Shown here: positions 57,441 through 64,000 of the stretch, one piece after another | Numbering within the stretch: position 1 is the stretch's first letter | Layout: every line of letters begins with the position of its first letter | NCBI GenBank assembly: GCA_016946835.1 | Contig: JACVTC010000071.1 | Location: 539,001-603,000 of the forward strand | Reading direction: 5' to 3' | Source: Neocallimastix lanati (nom. inval.) | Taxonomy: Eukaryota > Neocallimastigomycota > Neocallimastigomycetes > Neocallimastigales > Neocallimastigaceae | Length of the DNA: 64,000 bases | Notes under the pieces: generated by a model | Seen by the model: only the letters and a program-made list of their open reading frames with translations | The model's database searches: none | What the model was told of the DNA's origin: nothing | Program-made: the position numbers and the translations under genes

Positions 57441-58150
57441 ATTATTAATTACTATTACAGAAATCCTTTGGATGTTTCTTTAGATTCATATTATGATAAT
57501 AATATTTATTATTTTACATTGAGTGCTCTTATTGGAGGGCATTCAATATATTAGAAAAATTAAATTTTATGATGGGGAACAAAGACAATTACTTGACAAT
57601 ATTTTTAAACAAAGTTCAACTTTATTGACTGTTTCTATCAAACGTAATACCAATTGATTTATCAATCTTTTAGATTGATCATGAAATAGTATTCGATTGA
57701 ATCTATCGTTGCTAAGAGTGTCGACGTCGAAGTGATAAGGTATGGATTTTCATCTCCCGGTGAAAGATCTGATACAGATTCAGTTGATAACACTAATACT
57801 AAAATTATTACTCGCTATCATCGATGAATGAGAAATTATTCTCTGAGTCTAAAAAAAAAAAAAAAAAAAAATAAATTAGTAATCATTATTAATATTTAAT
57901 TATTAAAATTTAAATTCTTTAATTATTTAATTTTTATCTTCATAGAGCTTCAAAGTACTAAAAAAAGAAAAAATTGTCTCCCATATTATATGTCCTCCAT
58001 TTCTATCATTTTATCATAAACTATTAATAAAGAATGTTTTGGTTCAAATTCTCTTGTTGGGAGAAGTTTTTTTTATTTAGGTTTTCAGGTTTATTTCCCG
58101 GATGAGTCCCTTTTTTCATCACACCGAATTTTTTTTAACTCTTGAACTTA
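57440..58150 (+). mobile_element. Second degraded LINE relic (C-terminal part)
   Basis: This is a more complex patch than its surroundings. It reads SYYDNNIYYFTLSALIGG then HSIY (about 57490-57552), which parallels SYDKEEDFDDNINFYVLCLLLG in the LINE at 27.6-29.6 kb. Further on, SIVAKSVDVEVIR (about 57702-57740) parallels STVIKNIDVETIK there. Stops and frame changes are frequent. A poly(A) tract interrupts it near 57850, and a second patch at about 58015-58140 may be its continuation. It is an old, short fragment of the same LINE family. Confidence 0.5.
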
Positions 58151-58742
58151 TTTTTAATTATTAATTACATTAAATTTTTTTTTTTTTGATTAATTAAAAT
58201 TTGTTATTTCTTAACTTATTATTATTTTTTATTTTACTTAATCTTTTACATACATTTTATTTGAAACTTTATTTATTTATTATTTAAAAGTAATTATAAA
58301 TTACTCAATACATGTATTTAACTATTAATTTGTAAATATATAAGAAATTATAAAATAAATTGGCATAAAACATTAGAAAGAATAATTATAAAGAATTATT
58401 CTTGCTTTTATATTTGTAATTCATAATAAACTATTTAATTAATTTTTTTTTATAATAACTATAAAGTATTTAAAGTATTTAATATAAAAGTATAAAAAAA
58501 ATATATATTGAAATAAAACATTAAAATAAAGATTTATTCATAAAATATTCATAAAATAATAATAATATTAGAAATTTACTATAATTAATAAAATATAAAG
58601 TATTAATATAAAATAATAATTATTAAAATAATTAAAAATATTATAAAATAAAATATCAATATAAAATAATATAAAAATAATAAAAAGAAATTTATAAATT
58701 ATTTCAATTTTGACATAACATAAAATTTATGTTATAAAATTT
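58151..58742. other. AT-rich spacer
   Basis: Only A+T-rich simple sequence is seen between the LINE relic and the inverted-repeat element. The last nine bases (58734-58742, ATAAAATTT) are the left copy of the target duplication of that element. Confidence 0.5.
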
Positions 58743-59876
58743 GGGGGAGGTGCATTTCGAAAAATTTCATTTCGCAAAGTTTCATTTCACAAAGTTTCAT
58801 TTCACGAAGTTTCATTTCACGAAGTTTCATTTCCCAAAGTTTCATTTCGGAAAAATTTTTTAAAGTTAATAAATTAATAATAAAACAAATAAATAATATA
58901 TATGATTTAAATAAATAACTAAATTAATAAAAATAAACAAATAAAACTATTATAAATAAATAAATTTAAAATTAAATTTTTTAAAAAAAAGAAAAATATT
59001 TATATACATATATACAACAAATATACATTATATAATAATAAATATTCATTAGAATTAAAGCTTTAAAAAAATAAAATATTTTATCATACATTTTAAATGT
59101 TCTATAATATATAATCAATAATAATTTTATATATATATAAAAAAAGTATTAATAATTTAAAGGATGAAAAGGATAATAATTTAAAATATAATTATTAAAA
59201 TTAAAAACAATTAAAAAATAATTATTATAAAGATTAAAAAATAATATCTAAATAATTAATTGATCATTTTACACCTTTTAAGTCCTTGCGCAGTATTTTA
59301 AAAAAATCTTAAATTACTAATAAATTTTTTTTAATAAAAGAAATATTTATAATTAATCCATAAAAAAAAAAAAAAAAAAAAAAAGATGAGGGCATCATAA
59401 AAAATGGGAGTTAAAAGTAGTAGCACAAAGTTAGGATGATTTTAGGTGGATATCTATTTTTTTTATTTTTTTTTATTTTTTTTATATTTTATATTTTATA
59501 TTTTTATTTTATATTTTATATTTTTTTTAATTTTTTTTTTTTATTTTTTATTTTTTTTTTATTTTTTTTATCTTTTATTTTAAATTTTTTATATTTTTTA
59601 TATTTTTTATATTTTTTATATTTTTTATATTTTTTTTTATTTTTTATTTTATATTTTTTTTTATTTTATATTTTTTATTTTTTTTATTTTTTATTTTATA
59701 TTTTATATTTTATATTTTATATTTTTTATTTTTTATTTTTTTATTATTTAGTTATTTATTTATTTATTTTATTATTTATTTATTTATTTATTTATTTTAT
59801 TATTTATTTATTTATTTATTAAAATTTTACGAAATGAAATTTTGTGAAATGAAATTTTGTGAAATGACACACACTC
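58743..59876. mobile_element. 1.1-kb non-autonomous DNA transposon with iterated 15-bp inverted termini
   Basis: The left end starts GGGGGAGGTGCATTTCG and continues as five or six 15-bp units of the form TTTCATTTCRCRAAG (58768-58850). The right end, read in reverse complement, starts GAGTGTGTGTCATTTCAC and continues as three similar units (59828-59876). The termini are thus imperfect inverted repeats built from the same iterated unit. ATAAAATTT lies immediately outside both ends (58734-58742 and 59877-59885), a 9-bp target duplication. The interior is A+T-rich with a long T/TA-rich tract (59455-59820) and no transposase, so it is MITE-like. An 8-9-bp duplication would suit a hAT or Mutator-type transposase, but the family is not established. 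Confidence 0.6.
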
Positions 59877-62704
59877 ATAAAATTTATATTTACATTAATT
59901 ATTATGCTCTTGCATAATTTTATGTCTTTACTTAATTTTAATTTTATCATGCTATTTTCGGTCAAGTTTAATTTATGTCAAGTAATTGCAAATGATTTAT
60001 TAATTTATTTTTATGTCATTATTAATAAATAAATTTTATTAATAATTAAAGTTTTTATTTCCGTTTTATATCACTTTTATTGTTATTTTTTTTTATTATT
60101 ATTATTACTAAATAATTATATTCAATAAACTATATATTATATATATAATTCTAATTTAAATTTTTTTTTTTTTTTTTATTTTTTATAGTCATCTATATAT
60201 GTTACACCAGGTTAAAAAAATTTTTTTTTATGTCTTCTGCATTTTTGTCATTTTCATGAAAAAGTTTAATTATTGATATAAAATGAAATATTCAAACCTT
60301 AATTAATATAAAATAGTTTTTGTTATATTAATGTATATTAATGTCATAAATCAAATTTAAATCTAATGATTTTATAATATTTTTAATATGTGTGTTTCAA
60401 TATATTAATTATATTAATAATTAATAATAAATTTTATAGCATAAATCAATATTTTAATTATATTCTTATTGTTTTATATTTATATTTATATAGTTATTAA
60501 ACATTTCCTTAAATAATAATTATTAATATTTATTTTCATTTAATAGTTTATTTTAATCACAAGAACAATTAATCAAATAGTTAATTATAACTAAATAACA
60601 TAAAAATAAAACATTTCCTTGAATTAAGAGAAGTGTAATGTAAAAGAAAGTTGTTAGATAGTTTTAAATATATGTAACCTTAATAATAAAAATAAATAAA
60701 TAAATAAATAAATAATACTTCAATAAATTTAATAAATAAATCCCAACAAAAGTACATCGAACTTTTTAGTTGTATATTATTATCAATAGCTAAATAATTA
60801 TTCAATTATCTACATATTAATACTCTCAATATATATTTTTCTAATTTTTTTTTAAAAAATTTTTATAAAAAAAAGGAAAATTACTTTTTTTTCACTTTTA
60901 TTAAACAAAAATGAAATTTTAAAACAATATATATATATTATCAATATCTAATCATAAAGAAAAAAAAATTATATATTTTTAACACTAAATTAATTATTTT
61001 TTTAAAAAATTTTATACTTATTAAAAATGACTATAATTTAAAATAATGATTTTTTTTACATAAATGTATAATAGAAAAAATGAAATAGCACCATCTTATA
61101 TGTAATAATAGTATATTAGTTTTAATTTTAAAAAAGAAATTATTAACTATAAATATTTTGTTCTTTTATATTTTTTTATATATATTTTTAAGATGATTGT
61201 AAATTTTTTTATGTTCTCTTTAAAATTAAATCGATTTTAAAAAAAAAATATGTATTTTAAATATTTCAATATTTTTATATAATACTGATAATTAGTGATA
61301 AAAAAATAAAAAAAAATTATAAGCTATTTAAAAAATTATATATAGATAGAATATATAATAGAATAGAAATTTAAAAAACAATAATAATAAAAAAAAATTT
61401 TTTTTTGAAACATTTTATATTGTTTTTCCCAAAAGAAAAAATGACATAATATATATATATATATTTTTTTATAATTAAGTTTAAAGTATTAAGAATTAGC
61501 AATTCAATAAATAAATAAATGTTCATATAATATTATTATATATATTTTTTTGTTTTGTTTTCGTTTTTATTTGTTTTAATTATTATTTATAATGTATAAT
61601 TTTGTTCTCTAATTTTATACTTATACTCATAAACTAAAACATTTTAATAATAAAATCTTTATAATTTTATTTTAATATTTTATTATGTTATAGTTATGGA
61701 TTACTCATAAAAAGCATGCGATGATATTAATAAATATACTTATTATTAATAGCAATATATTATATTAATATATATATTTACAAAAATAATATTATTATTT
61801 ATATAGCTATCTATTAGAGAAATTAATGGAAAAAAAAAAAAAATAAAAAATAAATTAAAATAGAATAAAAAAGAAAAATAAAAATGGAAAAAAAAATAAA
61901 AATAAATTATATTTCCATAAATTAACATTTTTAATAATATTTGTAATAGTTTTTTAAATAATAAATAAACCAATTAAAATTCTATATTTAAATGAACTAT
62001 TTCACTATTTATTTAATTTTTAATTTTTATATATATAGATTTATTACTTTAAAAATGAAAATACTAACATAATAAACTAAATATAATAAATAATATATAT
62101 AATAAAATTTATTATATGTATTATATGTGTAATTAATTAATTAATTAATTAATAAGTATTTTCCTATTTTCCATAATTAATATAAAATAAATAAAATTTA
62201 AGTTTTAATAAATCTATTTTTTAATAAACCTTTTTTAGAAAATCACAAATTTCAATAGAAATAATATGATTTATGATTTATAATTAATGCTCTAGAAAAT
62301 TTTCCATAGATTAATACAATTTGGATTAATATACTTGTTTTAAATTATTATTATTAATATTCTCATTTCTTTTAGAAAATTGTAAAAAAAAAAAAATAAT
62401 AATAATGAAAAAATAACATATATAAATATTTATAATTTTTTATCAGAAAAAAAGTAAATAAATAAATCAATATATATTAAATAAATTATATTATATATAA
62501 TTATAATTAAAAGATACTTTTTTTTATGCTTTTTTTTGCTTTTCATTTTATTATTATTATTATTATTTTTGCTTTTTGTTTTGTTGCTTTTGTTTTTCAT
62601 TTTGATATTTTTGTTAAATCTTTAATATAATTTTTTCTCTATTTTTTTTTTTACTTTTTTTATAAAAAGAATAATAAAAAAAAAAAAAAAAGAAAAAGAA
62701 AAAA
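59877..62704. other. AT-rich spacer before paralogue 4
   Basis: There is no gene here. It has slightly more complex patches at about 59885-60060 and 60290-60660, but no open frame beyond noise. The 200 bases before 62705 change to T-rich then A-rich sequence, a probable promoter and leader. Confidence 0.5.
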
Positions 62705-63838
62705 ATGCAAAAGCTTATAAATTTAGCTGAAGGAACTTTTAATGGTATTGTCTTTAACGATGGTACTTTCTTTTTTAATGAAAGTAATTCTCATAACATG
62801 TATCCTGATATAAAATTTCAAACATCTGATGCACTACAATATGTAATTGATGCCTACTTAATTAATATGCATTTTCCATGGATATTTTTAATATTAATAT
62901 TAAATGGAAAAAATTGGTATAGGCCAATTAATCTTGTTTTAATTGTTCATTGGTTTTTACGTTCTACAGGAGATCTACTAAGAAATACTATGCAATTAAG
63001 AACATTTGAACCCTATACCTATTGGCCTTTTTCACAGAAAAATTGGTATATAAGTAATGCTATTGCTCATATATTTTGGTTATCAGGTGAAATTGTAGGG
63101 GATTGGTATCCACTAATTAGAACAAAAGTAGTAACCAACAATTCTAAAAAAATTAAAATAATCTATTTTTTTTGCATTATATATAATTCAATAAAATTTT
63201 TTGGTATGTATACTTATTTCATGAATAATCCAATCAACTTAAAAAAACAAGTTAATAGCGATATCGTCTCCAATACAAAAAATGATATAGTTAAATATAA
63301 TATAGTATGGTGGTCGACCGTAGTAGTAATAAGTATCACCAGTATTTTATACGACATTAGTATTATATTAGTTTTAAAAAGTCATCTTTTTAACGAAATA
63401 AATGGGAATAATCTATATGAAAAGAATTCCTTTATGGATAAATTTAAGCAGATATCTGAATTTCGTATTATTTTTTCTATGACAGCAAACTTAATTTTTC
63501 TTCCTTTTGTAATTATTTTTGTTATTTTTCTTTTATATGGCTATAAATATAATAACGTCAGTAATATTAATTCAGATTCAGAAATAGAACTATTTCGTGA
63601 AACCGTTCTTAATTTCAATTATACTTTTATGTATATGGACCAAATTTTACTTAGAAGTTTTGTAAATGATGACCAAAAAACTACAAGTGCTTTTTTTAAC
63701 ATTTCAGTTAATAACATTGAAAATAATAAATATAAGAACTTAGATTCAACAAAAGATAGAGTTGTATACGATAATATAGCAATTAATAATTCAATGACTT
63801 CAACACCTTCTAATCATAAAGATATATTAGAGAAATAG
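62705..63838 (+). CDS. Seven-helix membrane protein, paralogue 4 (377 aa)
   Basis: This single-exon gene has an AAAAATG start context. Its N-terminus is about 20 residues longer than in the other three, and its tail (from about 320) is the shortest. The signature is slightly altered, GDWYPLIRTKVV at residues 132-143. It shares GDLLRNTMQLR and YWPFSQKNWYISN with paralogue 3. Also conserved are WWSTVVVISITS (about 202-213), DKFKQISEFRIIFSM (about 245-259) and FMYMDQILL (about 308-316). The conserved CIYD after helix 5 is ILYD here, losing the cysteine. It is the most diverged of the four, and its function is unknown. Confidence 0.87.
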   Translation: MQKLINLAEGTFNGIVFNDGTFFFNESNSHNMYPDIKFQTSDALQYVIDAYLINMHFPWIFLILILNGKNWYRPINLVLIVHWFLRSTGDLLRNTMQLRTFEPYTYWPFSQKNWYISNAIAHIFWLSGEIVGDWYPLIRTKVVTNNSKKIKIIYFFCIIYNSIKFFGMYTYFMNNPINLKKQVNSDIVSNTKNDIVKYNIVWWSTVVVISITSILYDISIILVLKSHLFNEINGNNLYEKNSFMDKFKQISEFRIIFSMTANLIFLPFVIIFVIFLLYGYKYNNVSNINSDSEIELFRETVLNFNYTFMYMDQILLRSFVNDDQKTTSAFFNISVNNIENNKYKNLDSTKDRVVYDNIAINNSMTSTPSNHKDILEK

Positions 63839-64000
63839 ATATTTTTAATTTCAATTCACTAATATACAAAATTTAATTATAATTTTATCGAATATAATTA
63901 ACAGAAAGGTTTAAATAAATTTGAATATAAAAAATTAAAAAAATAAATATATACATATTTATATATAATACTACAAAAAAATGATAATAAGTCAAAAGTG
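63839..64000. other. AT-rich window end
   Basis: This is downstream sequence of paralogue 4 and contains no further feature. Confidence 0.5.

Noticed and set aside
58750-58850. CRISPR-like array (regular 15-bp repeats)
   Set aside because: The units are contiguous without spacers, recur in inverted form at 59.83 kb, and the DNA is eukaryotic; they are transposon termini.
59436-59822. Phe/Tyr/Leu-rich open frame of 128 codons
   Set aside because: It is a translation of T/TA-rich simple sequence inside the inverted-repeat element, with no domain or credible composition. The same applies to similar frames near 31.5, 32.8, 34.4, 44.2-44.7 and 61.8 kb.

Overview
This window looks like a eukaryotic contig from an extremely AT-rich genome, most likely an anaerobic gut fungus (Neocallimastigomycota). 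The evidence is intergenic DNA that is almost pure A+T with long homopolymers and triplet repeats, asparagine-rich proteins, AT-rich GT-AG introns, chromodomain Ty3/gypsy and Ty1/copia fossils, and LINE remnants whose translation recalls gut-fungal non-LTR elements. An AT-rich amoeba such as a dictyostelid is the main alternative. The assignment is an inference, since no marker gene is present.

Layout. Positions 1-4690 are AT-rich DNA with small higher-complexity islands, including a decayed tRNA-like sequence. Positions 4690-16100 are a graveyard of retroelements: a minus-strand gypsy fragment (A) fused to a copia fragment (D), a plus-strand gypsy fossil (B) of the same family as A, and a minus-strand, GC-richer gypsy fossil (C) of another lineage. 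Positions 18682-26697 hold an 11-exon Rho guanine-nucleotide exchange factor of about 1975 residues with a huge Asn-rich N-terminal region followed by DH, PH and two SH3 domains. A degraded LINE lies at about 27640-29640. A two-exon gene for a small secreted cysteine-rich protein lies at 30391-30995.

From 37 kb to the end the window is dominated by four plus-strand, intronless paralogues of a seven-helix membrane protein family (37228, 42475, 55533 and 62705). All four share a GDWYPL[LI]RTK[AV]V signature, and they fall into two subfamilies (genes 1-2 and genes 3-4). They are separated by 4-12 kb of AT-rich DNA containing palindromes, tandem repeats, a copia element with both LTRs (E, 45175-49741) inserted inside a tandem repeat, a second LINE relic, and a 1.1-kb terminal-inverted-repeat element flanked by a 9-bp direct repeat (58743-59876).

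I found no operon-like logic. The six host genes are all on the plus strand, each starts in an AAAATG-like context, and each is probably transcribed separately. The most promising undescribed item is the 7-helix paralogue array. The most unusual gene structure is the exchange-factor gene, in which a very long (TAA)n intron and a complementary (ATT)n intron flank one 205-nt exon.
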